A stretch of DNA of 64,000 bases from Paraclostridium tenue (GTDB lineage: Bacteria; Bacillota; Clostridia; Peptostreptococcales; Peptostreptococcaceae): contig NZ_BAAACP010000014.1 in the NCBI RefSeq assembly GCF_039521565.1, positions 13,160-77,159 of the forward strand. Reading direction: 5' to 3'. Below, in pieces: positions 35,180 to 44,655 of the stretch. The translations under genes were made by a program, and so were the position numbers. The notes beneath the pieces are model-generated. The model did no database searches, was not told the origin of the DNA, and saw nothing but the letters and a program-made list of their open reading frames with translations. The first letter of the stretch is position 1; each line of letters starts with the position of its first letter.

Positions 35180-35290
35180 ATGGCAAAGGTTAATGATAAA
35201 AAAACTACTAGAGTGATAGCTTTAGCTATTATAGGAACGTTAGTACTTTCTAGTGTTGCTAGTGTAGTAAGTTTATTTATAGGAATGTAA
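35180..35290 (+). CDS. small single-helix membrane peptide
   Basis: 36 codons starting at ATG after AATGAGGTGATAGC, a good site. The product has a polar basic N-terminus (MAKVNDKKTTR) and one hydrophobic helix for the rest, ending FIGM. It looks like the tiny DUF4044/Prli42-type membrane peptides of Firmicutes, but the similarity is only in plan, so no name is given. It is 20 bases before the transaldolase-like gene and may share its transcript. Confidence 0.6.
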   Translation: MAKVNDKKTTRVIALAIIGTLVLSSVASVVSLFIGM

Positions 35291-35310
35291 ATTTAAGGAG
35301 GTATGATAGT

Positions 35311-35958
35311 ATGAAACTATTTATAGATACTGCAAATGTAGATGAAATAAAAGAAATCAACTCATGGGGAGTTATAGATGGAGTAACAACAAATCCATCT
35401 TTAATAGCAAAAGAAGGTAGAGTTTTTGAAAATGTAGTAAAGGAAATAACAGAAATAGTAGATGGCCCTATATCTGCAGAAGTCATTTCTATGGACAGTG
35501 AAGGAATGATAAAAGAAGGTGAAGAATTAAGTAAAATACATAAAAATATAGTTATAAAAATACCTATGTGTGCAGAAGGATTAAAAGCTGTAGCAGCTTT
35601 ATCAAAAAAAGGTATAAAAACTAATGTAACTTTAATATTCTCAGCAAATCAAGCTTTACTTGCAGCTAAAGCTGGAGCTTCATATGTAAGTCCTTTTGTT
35701 GGAAGATTAGATGATATAGGACAAGAAGGAATAATGTTAATAGAAGAAGTTGCTGAAATATTCAATATACATGGTATAGAAACAGAAATAATATCAGCTA
35801 GTATAAGACATCCTCAACATGTTTTAACATCAGCTAAAGCTGGAGCTGATATATCTACTATTCCATATAAAGTATTTAAGCAAATGTTAGGTCATCCTAT
35901 GACAGATATAGGTATAGATAAATTCTTAAAAGATTGGGAAAGTGTACCTAAAAACTAA
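35311..35958 (+). CDS. fsa: transaldolase-like / fructose-6-phosphate aldolase family
   Basis: 215-residue short TIM-barrel of the TalC/MipB/Fsa group. The Schiff-base lysine is Lys83 in NIVIKIPMCAEG, and FIDTANVDEI at the N-terminus and SPFVGRLDDIG later are typical. The family contains both true transaldolases and F6P aldolases, which differ in few residues. With split transketolase at 56.9 kb, a transaldolase role in the non-oxidative pentose phosphate pathway is likely. The ATG follows AAGGAGGTATGATAGT. Confidence 0.9.
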   Translation: MKLFIDTANVDEIKEINSWGVIDGVTTNPSLIAKEGRVFENVVKEITEIVDGPISAEVISMDSEGMIKEGEELSKIHKNIVIKIPMCAEGLKAVAALSKKGIKTNVTLIFSANQALLAAKAGASYVSPFVGRLDDIGQEGIMLIEEVAEIFNIHGIETEIISASIRHPQHVLTSAKAGADISTIPYKVFKQMLGHPMTDIGIDKFLKDWESVPKN

Positions 35959-35960
35959 TA

Positions 35961-35997
35961 AAAAAGACGATAATTTACGAATTATCGTCTTTTTTAT
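35961..35997 (+). terminator. terminator after fsa
   Basis: AAAAAGACGATAATT pairs with AATTATCGTCTTTTT around a 4-base loop. Confidence 0.92.
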
Positions 35998-36115
35998 GCT
36001 TATAAAAATCTATATAGTATACTAATTATTATTTTGATGTCTATAAATATTTACTATTTATTAAATGTGATATATAATTTTATTAAAGATTAACGAATTA
36101 GGGGAGATGAATTTT

Positions 36116-37114
36116 ATGGACAGAAATTTAGCATTGGAGTTAGTTAGAGTTACAGAAGCAGCAGCTTTAGTTTCTTCGCAGTTTATGGGTAGAGGTGATA
36201 AAAACGGTGCAGATGGTGCAGCTGTAGAAGCTATGAGACGAGCATTTGAAACTGTGAAGATAGATGGTGAAGTTGTAATAGGAGAAGGTGAATTGGATGA
36301 AGCTCCTATGCTATATATAGGTGAAAAAGTTGGTATGGCAACTGAAGACAGTATGAAAGTTGATATAGCAGTAGATCCTTTAGATGGTACTACATTAATA
36401 GCAAAAGGACTACCTAATGTTATATCTGTAATAGCTATGGGTAAAAAAGGAAGTTTACTTAAAGCCCCTGATACATATATGAAAAAGATTATAGTTGGTC
36501 CTAAGGCAAAAGGATGTATAGATTTAAATGCAAGTGTTGAAGAAAACATAAAAAACGTTGCAAAAGCATTAAACAAAAAAACTACAGAAATGACTATAAC
36601 AGTACAAGATAGACAAAGACATAATTACATATTTGAAGCAGCTAGAAAACTTGGTACTAGAATAAAAATGTTTGGAGATGGAGATGTTGCTGCAGGAATA
36701 GCAACTTGCTTTGATGATACTGGTATAGATATGCTTATGGGAATAGGTGGAGGACCTGAAGGTGTTATAACGGCAGCTGCTATAAAATGTATGGGTGGAG
36801 ATATGCAAGCTCAGATATATCCTTTAAGTGATTCAGAGAGAGTAAGATGTCATGAAATGGGATTAACAGATGCTGATATAGATAAGGTATTATCACTAGA
36901 AGATTTAGCAAAAGGCGATGAACTTTTCTTCGCTGCTACTGGTATAACTGATGGAGATTTATTAAAAGGAGTTGTTAGTTTAGGAAATGATAGATTAACA
37001 ACTAACTCGGTTGTGATGAGAGCAAAAACAGGAACTATAAGATTTGTTGATGCTATACATTCAGTAGATAAAAATGATATATTAACGGATTTAATGGGTA
37101 AATATAGTAGATAG
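36116..37114 (+). CDS. glpX: class II fructose-1,6-bisphosphatase
   Basis: Gluconeogenic enzyme converting FBP to F6P. The 332-residue protein shows the metal and substrate motifs GEGELDEAPMLYIGE, VDPLDGTTLIAKG (about 83-95) and GIGGGPEGVITAAA (about 202-215). The ATG at 36116 is preferred over an ATG at 36107 because the AGGGGAG site ends at 36106, directly against the upstream one. It lies alone between two terminators, next to other carbon genes. Confidence 0.95.
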   Translation: MDRNLALELVRVTEAAALVSSQFMGRGDKNGADGAAVEAMRRAFETVKIDGEVVIGEGELDEAPMLYIGEKVGMATEDSMKVDIAVDPLDGTTLIAKGLPNVISVIAMGKKGSLLKAPDTYMKKIIVGPKAKGCIDLNASVEENIKNVAKALNKKTTEMTITVQDRQRHNYIFEAARKLGTRIKMFGDGDVAAGIATCFDDTGIDMLMGIGGGPEGVITAAAIKCMGGDMQAQIYPLSDSERVRCHEMGLTDADIDKVLSLEDLAKGDELFFAATGITDGDLLKGVVSLGNDRLTTNSVVMRAKTGTIRFVDAIHSVDKNDILTDLMGKYSR

Positions 37115-37124
37115 AATTATCATA

Positions 37125-37165
37125 AAAATAAAACTATTTTGTATGAGTAGTTTTATTTTTTTATT
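37125..37165 (+). terminator. terminator after glpX
   Basis: AATAAAACTA pairs with TAGTTTTATT around an 11-base loop, followed by TTTTTT. Confidence 0.82.
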
Positions 37166-37297
37166 TATTGACCATAATGCATAAATAGTGATAATATTAA
37201 AGTTAATTATTTAGTACAAATACTGGAAACTTTTCATTTGCACGCCTTTAATTTCCGAATAAAAACTGTAATTGTATTATGGAATAGGAGGGTTTTT

Positions 37298-38749
37298 TTG
37301 AATATAAAAGATATGAATTTAGATAATTTAAAAGATATGACTCTAGTGCAATTAAAAGAATTAGCTAAGGAACTAGGGATTAAGTCTATAAGTAAGTATA
37401 AAAAGAATGAGTTAATACAAATAATAAGCGAGTATAAAAATAAAAATATGATAGATAATAATAAAGAAGCAGAAAAACAAGAAGAAATTAAAAGTGAACA
37501 AAAACCTAGTGTAAATAAGCCAGAAAATAAAACCTATGAAAATAGAAATCAAAGACACAATCAAAGCTTTAATAGAAATTCTTATAGTGTAAAAGAAGTT
37601 GATGAAGCTAAGATTGTAGATGAGTTTAACACGTCTAAAGATGATGAAGTAATGGGAGTATTAGAAATATTACCAGATGGATTTGGTTTTTTAAGAGGAC
37701 CTAACTACTTATCTACAGAACATGATGTATATGTGTCTCCATCTCAAATCAGAAGATTTAATATGAAAACAGGAGATAAAGTCAAAGGTATAACTAGGCA
37801 TCCAAAAAGTGGTGAAAAGTTTAGGGCATTATTATATGTACAAAGAATAAATGATGAACATCCTGAAACAGCTACAAAAAGAAGAGCGTTTGAAACTCTT
37901 ACACCTATATACCCAGAAGAAAAACTTAAATTAGAAAAATATCAAAATGAAATATCTACAAGATTGATAGATTTAATATCTCCAATAGGTAAAGGACAAA
38001 GAGGATTAATTGTTGCTCCGCCTAAGGCTGGTAAAACTATACTTTTAAAAAGTGTAGCAAATAGTATAGTTAAAAATCATCCTGAAGTAGAACTTATAGT
38101 CCTTCTTATAGATGAAAGACCAGAGGAAGTTACTGATATGCAAGAATCTATAGATGCTGATGTAATTTATTCTACATTTGACCAAGTTTCTAGTCATCAT
38201 GTTAAAGTTGCGGAAATGGTTTTAAATAGAGCTCAAAGATTAGTTGAACATGGAAAAGATGTTGTGATATTATTAGATAGTATTACTAGACTTGCAAGAG
38301 CTTACAATTTAAGTATATCACCTACTGGAAGAACGTTATCTGGAGGTTTAGATCCAGGAGCTCTTCATGGACCAAAAAAATTCTTTGGTGCTGCTAGAAA
38401 TATAAGACAAGGTGGATCACTTACAATATTAGCTACAGCTTTAGTTGAAACTGGTTCTAGAATGGATGATGTTATATTTGAAGAATTTAAAGGAACAGGT
38501 AATATGGAACTTCATCTAGATAGAAAATTAGCTGAAAAGAGAGTATTCCCAGCTGTTGATATATATAAATCTGGTACTAGAAGAGAAGATTTATTATTAA
38601 CAGAAGAAGAAAAAGCTGCACTTTGGAAATTAAGAAAAGAAATGAGTAATAATTCAGTTTATGAAGTTACTGATAAAGTATTAGAAATACTAAGAAGAAC
38701 TAAAGATAATGACGCGTTTATAAAGTATGTAAAAGAGGCTTTAAACTAA
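37298..38749 (+). CDS. rho: transcription termination factor Rho
   Basis: Hexameric RNA helicase of 483 residues. The N-terminal helix bundle (LVQLKELAKELGI) is followed by a polar, low-complexity insert (about 45-105, Asn/Gln/Lys-rich), the cold-shock-like RNA-binding domain with DGFGFLRGPNYL, and the ATPase core with P-loop VAPPKAGKTI (about 246-255), Walker B VVILLDSITRLARAY and the R-loop region. The start is TTG at 37298, since TAGGAGGG ends 5 bases before it. The next ATG (37313) is too far. The frame extends upstream without a site. Confidence 0.95.
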   Translation: MNIKDMNLDNLKDMTLVQLKELAKELGIKSISKYKKNELIQIISEYKNKNMIDNNKEAEKQEEIKSEQKPSVNKPENKTYENRNQRHNQSFNRNSYSVKEVDEAKIVDEFNTSKDDEVMGVLEILPDGFGFLRGPNYLSTEHDVYVSPSQIRRFNMKTGDKVKGITRHPKSGEKFRALLYVQRINDEHPETATKRRAFETLTPIYPEEKLKLEKYQNEISTRLIDLISPIGKGQRGLIVAPPKAGKTILLKSVANSIVKNHPEVELIVLLIDERPEEVTDMQESIDADVIYSTFDQVSSHHVKVAEMVLNRAQRLVEHGKDVVILLDSITRLARAYNLSISPTGRTLSGGLDPGALHGPKKFFGAARNIRQGGSLTILATALVETGSRMDDVIFEEFKGTGNMELHLDRKLAEKRVFPAVDIYKSGTRREDLLLTEEEKAALWKLRKEMSNNSVYEVTDKVLEILRRTKDNDAFIKYVKEALN

Positions 38750-38862
38750 TTAGAAAACTCTTGAACGCTAAATAATCTTATGTTATAATGGTGTAGTTGA
38801 ATGATGAAAAACGAAAAGTTAATATAATTAATTTCGAAAAGTAAGGAGAAGAGGTGACAAAT

Positions 38863-39063
38863 ATGCAAAAAGATATACAACCAAAATACCAAGAAGTTGA
38901 AGTACGTTGTGCTTGTGGTAACACATTCGTAGCAGGATCAACTAAAGATGAAATAAAAGTTGAGATATGTTCAGAATGCCATCCTTTCTATACTGGAAAG
39001 CAAAAGAATATAGAAGCTGGTGGAAGAATCGACAAGTTCAAGAAGAGATTCAAAATCGACTAA
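38863..39063 (+). CDS. rpmE: 50S ribosomal protein L31
   Basis: 66 residues, the zinc-binding (C+) type: CAC at residues 16-18 and CSEC further on form the zinc site, followed by the typical HPFYTGKQK. The ATG at 38863 has GAGGTG six bases upstream. A GTG at 38854 is the alternative. It follows rho, as in many Firmicutes, and has its own terminator. Confidence 0.96.
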   Translation: MQKDIQPKYQEVEVRCACGNTFVAGSTKDEIKVEICSECHPFYTGKQKNIEAGGRIDKFKKRFKID

Positions 39064-39071
39064 TAGTAAAT

Positions 39072-39102
39072 ACGGAGTTGGCTTGCCAACTCCTATTTTA
39101 TT
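39072..39102 (+). terminator. terminator after rpmE
   Basis: GGAGTTGGC pairs with GCCAACTCC around TT, followed by TATTTTATTTAT. Confidence 0.88.
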
Positions 39103-39120
39103 TATATAGGAGGATTAAGG

Positions 39121-39696
39121 ATGTATAGACCTATTAATCATGGATACATAGAAGTTGTTATAGGGCCTATGTATAGTGGAAAAAGCGAGGAACTTATAAG
39201 AAGGTTAAAAAGAGCTAAAATTGCAAAGCAAAATGTTGTTGTTTTTAAACCTGTTATAGATGATAGATATAGCAAGGAAGATGTAGTATCTCATAGTGGA
39301 TACACTATAAATGCTATTCCTATAAAAGATTCATCTGAGATTAACAAATATATAAATGAAGATACACAAGTTGTGGGGATAGATGAAGTACAATTTTTTG
39401 ATGATAAAATAGTAGACATGGCTATTGAATTAGCTGATAAAGGAATAAGAGTTATAGCAGCAGGATTAGATATGGATTTTAAAGGGGAACCTTTTGGACC
39501 AACTCCAAGATTATTAGCAGTAGCAGAATTTGTAGATAAAATACAAGCTATATGTTCTGTTTGCGGGCAACCGGCAACAAGATCTCAAAGACTTATAAAT
39601 GGAGAGCCAGCTAAATATGATGAGCCGATAATTCAAGTTGGAGCTGTTGAAAGTTATGAAGCTAGATGTAGAAAGTGTCATGTAGTCAAAAAATAA
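39121..39696 (+). CDS. tdk: thymidine kinase
   Basis: Salvage kinase for thymidine, 191 residues, type II. P-loop GPMYSGKSEEL (about 16-26), the metal/base motif VGIDEVQFFDD, the lasso loop and the zinc site CSVC ... CRKC are intact. The ATG follows ATAGGAGGATTAAGG. Confidence 0.96.
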   Translation: MYRPINHGYIEVVIGPMYSGKSEELIRRLKRAKIAKQNVVVFKPVIDDRYSKEDVVSHSGYTINAIPIKDSSEINKYINEDTQVVGIDEVQFFDDKIVDMAIELADKGIRVIAAGLDMDFKGEPFGPTPRLLAVAEFVDKIQAICSVCGQPATRSQRLINGEPAKYDEPIIQVGAVESYEARCRKCHVVKK

Positions 39697-39707
39697 TATT
39701 TAGATAG

Positions 39708-39733
39708 TAAACACCTTTTAGGTGTTTTTTCTT
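39708..39733 (+). terminator. terminator after tdk
   Basis: AAACACCT pairs with AGGTGTTT around TTT, followed by TTTC. Confidence 0.82.
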
Positions 39734-39783
39734 TATCTGTATAGTAATATTATATATATGATATTATAAATTGAGGTGAAGAG

Positions 39784-40683
39784 ATGAAAAAACAAGCTGT
39801 GGGAGGCCAAGCTGTCATAGAAGGAGTTATGATGCAATCTAAGAATAAGAGGGCAATAGCTGTTAGAAAAAATGACGGTGAGATTATAGTAGAAAAAAAG
39901 AAAATAAAAAGCTGGATATCTGATAAAAATATAGATAAGATCCCTTTTGTAAGAGGAGCTTTTATATTAATAGAAACAATGATAGAAGGTATAAAAAGTA
40001 TGAATTTTTCGTCCGAATTTTTTTTAGAAGATGATGAAAGTGAAGAAGGGGCTTTTGATAGAATTATAAATAAAATATTTAAAGATAAAGCTGGTGATGT
40101 ATTAATAATAATTGCTTTGATTTTAGGATTATCATTGGCCACATTGTTATTTGTAATTACACCTACTATTATAGGAGGGTTATTTTCAAAATTAATAGAA
40201 AATAAATTAGCACTTAACTTAATAGAAGGTATCACCAGGCTATGTATTTTATTTATTTATATAGCTTTAATATCAAGAAATAAAGATATTCAAAGAGTAT
40301 TTGAATATCACGGCGCAGAACATAAATCTATTTATTGTTATGAAAATGACTTGGAACTTACTGTAGAGAATGCTAGAAAATTTACTACATTACACCCTAG
40401 ATGTGGAACTAATTTTTTATTTATTGTTATGTTTACATCTATAATATTATTTTCATTTTTTGGATGGCCAAATCCTATAATAAGGATAATTATGAGAATT
40501 ATATGTGTTCCTGTCGTAGCAGGAATTTCGTATGAAATTATAAAATTGCTTGGGAAATATAATAATAAATTGACTAGATTTGTTGCTTATCCAGGTATGA
40601 TGTTACAAAAATTTACTACTAAAGAACCAGATGATAAGCAATTAGAAGTAGCGCTAAAAGCATTGAAAGCTGTTATAGAGTAA
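39784..40683 (+). CDS. DUF1385 membrane protein (YqhQ-like)
   Basis: 299-residue polytopic membrane protein. The N-terminus GGQAVIEGVMMQSKN, the central RVFEYHGAEHKSIYCYE and LHPRCGTNFL are the DUF1385 hallmarks, including conserved His, Glu and Cys that look like a metal site. About four to five helices lie in residues 95-260. The biochemical role is unknown. Its place upstream of prmC and prfA is conserved in clostridia, so it is probably co-transcribed with them (prmC starts 14 bases later). Confidence 0.9.
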   Translation: MKKQAVGGQAVIEGVMMQSKNKRAIAVRKNDGEIIVEKKKIKSWISDKNIDKIPFVRGAFILIETMIEGIKSMNFSSEFFLEDDESEEGAFDRIINKIFKDKAGDVLIIIALILGLSLATLLFVITPTIIGGLFSKLIENKLALNLIEGITRLCILFIYIALISRNKDIQRVFEYHGAEHKSIYCYENDLELTVENARKFTTLHPRCGTNFLFIVMFTSIILFSFFGWPNPIIRIIMRIICVPVVAGISYEIIKLLGKYNNKLTRFVAYPGMMLQKFTTKEPDDKQLEVALKALKAVIE

Positions 40684-40697
40684 TAAAGGAGAAAAAT

Positions 40698-41549
40698 ATG
40701 ACAATAAGAGAAATATTAATTAAATATATGGAAAAGCTATCAGATATAAGTGATACTCCAAAATTAGATACAGAAATCTTACTTCAAAAAGCTCTTGGAA
40801 ATGTAGATAGGTTATATATACAATTAAATTTAGATAAAAAACTTAATAATGAAGAGTTAGTTAATTTTAACAAAATGATGGAAGATAGATTGAATGGAAG
40901 ACCAATAGCTTATATAGTTAATAACAGAGAGTTTATGGGATTAGATTTTTATGTAGAAGAAGGAGTGTTAATTCCTAGACCGGACACAGAACCACTAGTA
41001 GAAGAGGTTATAGAACTTGCAAATAACAGGGAAAATTTATCAATAGTAGATATAGGAACTGGTTCAGGGGCTATAAGTGTCAGCTTAGCGAAATATATTA
41101 AAGGATGTCATATATATTCACTAGATATATCAGAGAAAGCTTTGAGTATAGGAAAACAAAATGCTGTAAGTAATGGAGTTGAAGATAAAATTGATTTTAT
41201 AAAGTCTGATATATTTACAGGAATAGAGGATAAAGGTTTAATGCTTGATATAATAGTTTCAAATCCTCCATATATAAGAAAAGAAGATATAAAAACTCTT
41301 CATACACAAGTTAAGGATTATGAACCGTATATAGCACTTGAAGGTGGAGAAGATGGATTAGATTTTTACAGAGCTATAACGGAGCAATCTGTAAATTACC
41401 TAAAGAAAGAAGGTATATTAGCTTTTGAAGTTGGTCATGATCAAGCTAAAGATGTTTCTGACATTATGAGATCTTATGGATATGAGAAAATATACACTAA
41501 GAAAGATTTACAAGGAATTGATAGAGTTGTTATAGGTTTTAAACTATGA
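40698..41549 (+). CDS. prmC: release factor glutamine methyltransferase
   Basis: Methylates the Gln of the GGQ motif in RF1 and RF2. The 283-residue enzyme has the N-terminal helical RF-binding part and a SAM-dependent domain with VDIGTGSGAIS (about 117-127) and the catalytic SNPPYIRKED (about 190-199). The ATG follows AAAGGAGAAAAAT. Its substrate gene prfA is next, 43 bases away. Confidence 0.96.
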   Translation: MTIREILIKYMEKLSDISDTPKLDTEILLQKALGNVDRLYIQLNLDKKLNNEELVNFNKMMEDRLNGRPIAYIVNNREFMGLDFYVEEGVLIPRPDTEPLVEEVIELANNRENLSIVDIGTGSGAISVSLAKYIKGCHIYSLDISEKALSIGKQNAVSNGVEDKIDFIKSDIFTGIEDKGLMLDIIVSNPPYIRKEDIKTLHTQVKDYEPYIALEGGEDGLDFYRAITEQSVNYLKKEGILAFEVGHDQAKDVSDIMRSYGYEKIYTKKDLQGIDRVVIGFKL

Positions 41550-41592
41550 TATAATCAACTATTGATATGTTACAAATAAAGAGGTGAAAAGT

Positions 41593-42657
41593 ATGCTAAA
41601 TAAATTAGAAGTACTAGAAGATAAATATAAAGAACTAAGCGAAAAAATAGCTGATCCGGAAATAATAAATGATCAAAAAGTTTGGCAAAAGTTTATAAAA
41701 GAACATGCTGAATTAGAACCAATAATAATGAAGTTCAGAGAATACAAAGATGTAATGAATAGTATAGCGGAATCAAAATCTATTTTACAAGAAGAATCAG
41801 ATGAAGAACTAAGAGAATTAGCTAAAATGGAATTATCAGAAATGGAAGATAAAGTAGAGCCGATAGAAGCTGAATTAAAAATATTATTATTACCTAAGGA
41901 CCCTAACGATGATAAAAACGTTATAGTTGAAATCAGAGGTGGAGCTGGAGGAGATGAAGCAGCTCTATTTGCTGGAGATTTATTTAGAATGTATTGTAGA
42001 TATGCAGAAAGAAAGAGATGGAAAGTTGAGCTATTAAGTGCTAGTGAAACTGGTGTTGGTGGATACAAAGAAGTATCTTTCATGATAAAAGGTAAAGGTG
42101 CATACTCAGTTCTTAAATATGAATCAGGAGTTCACAGGGTTCAAAGAATACCATCTACTGAGTCTGGAGGAAGAATACATACATCAACTGCTACAGTTGC
42201 AGTATTACCAGAGGTAGAAGATGTTGAAGTAGAAATAAATCCAAATGACTTAAGAATAGATGTTTTCCGTTCTTCAGGAAATGGTGGACAAAGTGTTAAC
42301 ACTACTGACTCTGCAGTAAGGGTTACACATATACCAACAGGAGAAGTTGTATCTTGTCAAGATGGAAAATCTCAATTAAAAAATAAAGAACAAGCTTTAA
42401 AAATATTAAAAGCTAGATTATACGATAAAGCAGTAGCTGAACAAAATAAAGAAATATCAGCAGAAAGAAAGAGTCAGGTTGGTACAGGGGATAGATCTGA
42501 AAGAATAAGAACTTACAATTTCCCACAAGGAAGAGTAAGTGATCATAGAATAAACTTAACATTATATAAATTAGATGCATTCTTAGATGGAGATTTAACT
42601 GAAATGATAGATGCGCTAATAACTGTAGATCAAACTGAGAAAATGATGGCTTTATAA
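41593..42657 (+). CDS. prfA: peptide chain release factor 1
   Basis: Ends translation at UAA and UAG. 354 residues. The stop-codon recognition tripeptide of the PxT type is PST in RVQRIPSTESGGR, which marks RF1 rather than RF2, and the catalytic GGQ lies in RSSGNGGQSVNTTDSAVR. The ATG at 41593 is six bases after GAGGTG. A GTG at 41584 inside this site is rejected. Confidence 0.97.
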   Translation: MLNKLEVLEDKYKELSEKIADPEIINDQKVWQKFIKEHAELEPIIMKFREYKDVMNSIAESKSILQEESDEELRELAKMELSEMEDKVEPIEAELKILLLPKDPNDDKNVIVEIRGGAGGDEAALFAGDLFRMYCRYAERKRWKVELLSASETGVGGYKEVSFMIKGKGAYSVLKYESGVHRVQRIPSTESGGRIHTSTATVAVLPEVEDVEVEINPNDLRIDVFRSSGNGGQSVNTTDSAVRVTHIPTGEVVSCQDGKSQLKNKEQALKILKARLYDKAVAEQNKEISAERKSQVGTGDRSERIRTYNFPQGRVSDHRINLTLYKLDAFLDGDLTEMIDALITVDQTEKMMAL

Positions 42658-42667
42658 TTTAAATAAT

Positions 42668-42701
42668 AAAAAATCCCTATTACCAAGATAGGGATTTTTT
42701 G
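42668..42701 (+). terminator. terminator after prfA
   Basis: AAAAATCCCTAT pairs with ATAGGGATTTTT with a short loop, directly downstream of prfA. Confidence 0.9.
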
Positions 42702-42794
42702 TAAGTAAAAATGCTTATTCTCTAGTATTGGAATAATGATAATTTGTTGTACATAAAATTAGAACAAGTTCAATAATACTAGGGGGGAGTCATA

Positions 42795-43472
42795 TTGCTT
42801 GAAATAACATTGATAGGACTTATATCTGGCGTTATAGGCACAGGTATAGGTGGTATTATATCTACTGTTTTTAGAAAAAATGTTAATAGGTATTTAAGTT
42901 TTTGCATGGGTATTTCTGGAGGAATAATGCTAGCTGTAGTGGTATTTGATCTTCTTAAAGAATCCATGTCAGAGGTAGGGGTTTTTAGTACGATTATATT
43001 TGTATTTATTGGAGCTATAGCTACAATGTTAATAAAAAACAGACTAGAAGTTAAATCTGACCTTAATTCTGGATACCTAATATTTTTAAGCATATTGCTA
43101 CATAATTTACCTGAAGGCTTGGCTATAGGTTCTTCATTTATAGCTACAGAGAATTTAGGATTAGCACTAGCTATTGTAATTGGTATACATAATATACCTG
43201 AAGGGTTGGCTATGGCATTAAGTTTAGTCGGGAGTAAGATGAGCACTGTTAAAGTTATATTGTTAACTATAATTGCAGGTATTCCTATGGGAATAGGAAG
43301 TTTTTTAGGTGCATATTTTGCTGATATGTGTACTTCTTTAATAGGGGTTTTTCTAGCTATAGCAGCAGGAACAATGATGTATGTAGTTTTAGAAGAAATA
43401 TTTCCAACAACTAAATCTATGTATTCTATAATAGGTTTTTTAGTTGGGATTTTGATAGTAAGCTATATATAA
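42795..43472 (+). CDS. ZIP family metal transporter
   Basis: 225-residue membrane protein with about eight helices, predicted to import Zn2+ or related divalent metals. Helices IV and V carry the metal-site motifs LHNLPEGLAIG (about 98-108) and IHNIPEGLAMA (about 133-143). The long histidine-rich loop of eukaryotic ZIPs is absent. The TTG start follows AGGGGGGAG with good spacing. It is 25 bases upstream of tsaC. Confidence 0.92.
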   Translation: MLEITLIGLISGVIGTGIGGIISTVFRKNVNRYLSFCMGISGGIMLAVVVFDLLKESMSEVGVFSTIIFVFIGAIATMLIKNRLEVKSDLNSGYLIFLSILLHNLPEGLAIGSSFIATENLGLALAIVIGIHNIPEGLAMALSLVGSKMSTVKVILLTIIAGIPMGIGSFLGAYFADMCTSLIGVFLAIAAGTMMYVVLEEIFPTTKSMYSIIGFLVGILIVSYI

Positions 43473-43497
43473 ACTAATATGGAAGGAAGGTATACTA

Positions 43498-44541
43498 ATG
43501 ATAAAGACATTAATAAGTAATATAGATGAACTTAATATAGATAAGGAAGAAATAAAAAAACATGCTGATTTATTAGCAAAAGGAAAAACAGTAATATTTC
43601 CTACTGAAACAGTTTATGGTTTAGGTGCTAATGCTTTAGATGAAGAAGCTGTAAAGAAAATATATGAGGCTAAGGGAAGACCTAGTGACAATCCTTTAAT
43701 TGTACATATATATAATGAAAATGAAATTAATTCACTAGCAACAGATATAAGTGAACAAGCGAAAAAATTAATGGATGAATTTTGGCCAGGGCCATTAACA
43801 ATGATATTTAAGAAAAAAGATATAGTTCCTCAAAGAACAAGTGGAGGGTTAGATACAGTAGCTATAAGAATGCCATCACATCCTATTGCTAGAGAAATTA
43901 TAAGACAATCTGGAGTTCCTATAGCTGCTCCGTCTGCTAATATATCAGGGAGACCTTCTCCAACTAAAGGTGAGCATGTTTGTGAAGAAATGAATGGAAG
44001 AGTTTCTGGAATTATAGTTGGTGGAGACTGTGACTTTGGTTTAGAATCTACGGTTGTAGATATGACATCTGAAAAGCCGATGATTTTAAGACCTGGAAGT
44101 ATAACTAAAGAACAAATGGAAGTTTTAGTTGGTGAAGTTCTTATTGATCCGTCTATAGAAGGGAAAGCAGATATAAAAAAAGCTAAAGCGCCTGGAATGA
44201 AGTATACGCATTATTCTCCTAATGGTGATGTATATATAGTAAGTGGAGAAGAAGAAAATGTAATAAATAAAATAAATAGCTTGATAGAAGAACAAGAAGC
44301 AAAGAACTTAAAGTGTGGAGTGATTTGTAAAAATAAAAATATAAATAAGTATAAAGGTCAAGTTATAGGGCTAGGAAATAATCTTGAAGAAGTTGGAAGT
44401 AACTTGTTTAATTCATTAATAGAAATGGACAAAAAAGGTATAGATGTAATATATTCAGAAGCTTTTTCTAATACTGGAGTAGGACGAGCTATAATGAATA
44501 GACTAATGAAATCTGCTGGATATAAAGTAATAGAAGTATAA
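43498..44541 (+). CDS. tsaC: L-threonylcarbamoyladenylate synthase (Sua5 type)
   Basis: Makes TC-AMP for the t6A modification at position 37 of ANN-decoding tRNAs. The 347-residue protein is the long Sua5/YwlC form: a YrdC domain (TVIFPTETVYGLGANA, SGGLDTVAIRMPSHP, APSANISGRPSPT) and a C-terminal Sua5 domain from about residue 225, joined by the linker APGMKYTHYSP. The ATG follows GGAAGGAAGG. Confidence 0.95.
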   Translation: MIKTLISNIDELNIDKEEIKKHADLLAKGKTVIFPTETVYGLGANALDEEAVKKIYEAKGRPSDNPLIVHIYNENEINSLATDISEQAKKLMDEFWPGPLTMIFKKKDIVPQRTSGGLDTVAIRMPSHPIAREIIRQSGVPIAAPSANISGRPSPTKGEHVCEEMNGRVSGIIVGGDCDFGLESTVVDMTSEKPMILRPGSITKEQMEVLVGEVLIDPSIEGKADIKKAKAPGMKYTHYSPNGDVYIVSGEEENVINKINSLIEEQEAKNLKCGVICKNKNINKYKGQVIGLGNNLEEVGSNLFNSLIEMDKKGIDVIYSEAFSNTGVGRAIMNRLMKSAGYKVIEV

Positions 44542-44655
44542 AGTTTTAAATTATGTAAAAAATTAAACAAAAATGATGCGAAAAATGTAAAAGTTTAGTA
44601 TAATATAAAATTAAGTATAAATCTATTCATACAAATTATTGGAGGTATTAGGACT

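Noticed and set aside
36061..36576. Long - strand open frame opposite glpX
   Set aside because: It is antisense to a well-conserved gene, rich in Ser/Ile/Pro from reverse-reading glpX codons, and has no leader.
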